A DNA stretch of 59,436 nucleotides from Nitrosopumilaceae archaeon (GTDB lineage Archaea > Thermoproteota > Nitrososphaeria > Nitrososphaerales > Nitrosopumilaceae): contig JASHNR010000036.1 of assembly GCA_030041535.1 (NCBI GenBank), positions 1-59,436 of the forward strand. The letters are read 5' to 3'. The notes under the pieces were generated by a model. The model had not been told where the DNA came from. It did not search any database and was given only the letters and a program-made list of their open reading frames with translations. Position numbers and translations under genes: made by a program. Positions 59,187-59,436 of this stretch are shown here, in pieces (position 1 is the stretch's first letter; each line of letters starts with the position of its first letter).

Positions 59187-59436
59187 ATGAACTCTAGAAA
59201 ACTAATAATTCCTGTAGTTCTGGCTTTGGTTGCTCTTGTAATTGCACCATATGCACTTCATCCAGCAGAAGCACATACAACAAAAGTATTTGGAAATATT
59301 GCAGTAAAAATTGGTTGGGTAAACGAACCGCCACTAGTTGGCGATACAAATGCAGTGCAGATATTCATATACAACGGAACAAATCCAGACACCTCGCCAC
59401 CCATTGCAGATACAGGCATGGATAACATGACTGCAA
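59187..59436 (+). CDS. Tandem paralogue of the preceding exported protein (cut by window end)
   Basis: The first 83 codons of a second copy, ATG 59187, 18 bp after the first stop. The signal peptide differs (LIIPVVLALVALVIAPYALH), but from HPAEAH on the sequence is the same as in copy 1, at DNA level identical for at least 185 bp to the window edge. The two copies probably form one transcription unit. Confidence 0.85.
   Translation, partial: MNSRKLIIPVVLALVALVIAPYALHPAEAHTTKVFGNIAVKIGWVNEPPLVGDTNAVQIFIYNGTNPDTSPPIADTGMDNMTA
59252..59436 (+). repeat. Identical 185-bp segment (copy in gene 2)
   Basis: Second copy of the segment at 58781-58965, running to the window edge without a mismatch. 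The first differing base to the left is at 59251 (A against T at 58780). Confidence 0.92.

Noticed and set aside
1-59436. tRNA or rRNA genes
   Set aside because: I looked for TPsiC-like GTTCRANNC blocks with matching acceptor stems in the gene-free stretches and found none; no rRNA-like conserved blocks are seen.

Overview
The window looks like a chromosomal segment of a low-GC archaeon of the class Nitrososphaeria (Thaumarchaeota), the group that contains the ammonia oxidisers. What points there: exported proteins ending in PEFG-type C-terminal anchors (PEFG then a hydrophobic helix and basic tail), several type-1 copper proteins, many starts that look leaderless, small families I associate with this class (standalone Lrp ligand-binding domains, four copies of a 125-147 aa family probably listed as DUF6659, wHTH regulators, small zinc proteins), and a class III polyhydroxyalkanoate (PHA) synthase beside an aldehyde dehydrogenase of the succinate-semialdehyde type. 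There is no rRNA and no tRNA that I can recognise. A Nitrosotalea-like genus is possible but is a guess.

Layout. 1-6 kb: a cut-off membrane protein, a short tandem repeat, a small membrane protein, a wHTH regulator, and a MacB-like ABC operon (ATPase, large CARDB-like exported protein with a glycine-rich repeat, FtsX permease). 6-20 kb: mostly single genes, including a J-domain protein, a Met-rich cupredoxin, an MDR dehydrogenase, a two-gene unit of Lrp domain plus thioredoxin-reductase-like flavoprotein, three DUF6659-like paralogues around a transposase remnant, a TRAM protein and exported proteins. Gene-free stretches here hold three candidate structured RNAs (6237-6345, 11691-11755, 15084-15154).

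20.8-26 kb: a TPR protein, then an intact 3,067-bp insertion (22293-25359) with perfect 25-bp inverted ends and an 8-bp target duplication. It carries an IS6-like transposase, a proteasome-beta-like Ntn peptidase, a divergent AbrB-type repressor with three palindromic operators over the transposase promoter, and a membrane protein of unknown role. This is the most striking structure in the window. It is followed by an HD-type (p)ppGpp hydrolase-like gene and an etfB-etfA-ETF-quinone oxidoreductase operon that would pass electrons to the quinone pool.

30-39 kb: small and exported proteins, including a secreted Lon-type (S16) protease and an NHL-propeller protein that share an IPSWIKN...WW module, two PEFG proteins, a degenerate HD protein and several microproteins. 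39.7-47.3 kb: a PHA island with two alpha/beta hydrolases, phasin-like proteins, phaE-phaC, an AbrB-type PHA regulator with two palindromic operators at its own start, a patatin-like hydrolase and the aldehyde dehydrogenase. 47-52 kb: another DUF6659-like protein, an RHH-like protein, malic enzyme, a C2H2 microprotein, a SIMPL protein and a decayed Lrp-domain gene. 52-59.4 kb: a radical SAM protein, a large PEF-anchored exported protein, a wHTH plus membrane protein pair, a CopC-CopD-propeller fusion of 1,011 aa, and two tandem near-identical exported proteins, the second cut by the window end.

All calls come from reading the sequence; family names are from memory and no search was run.
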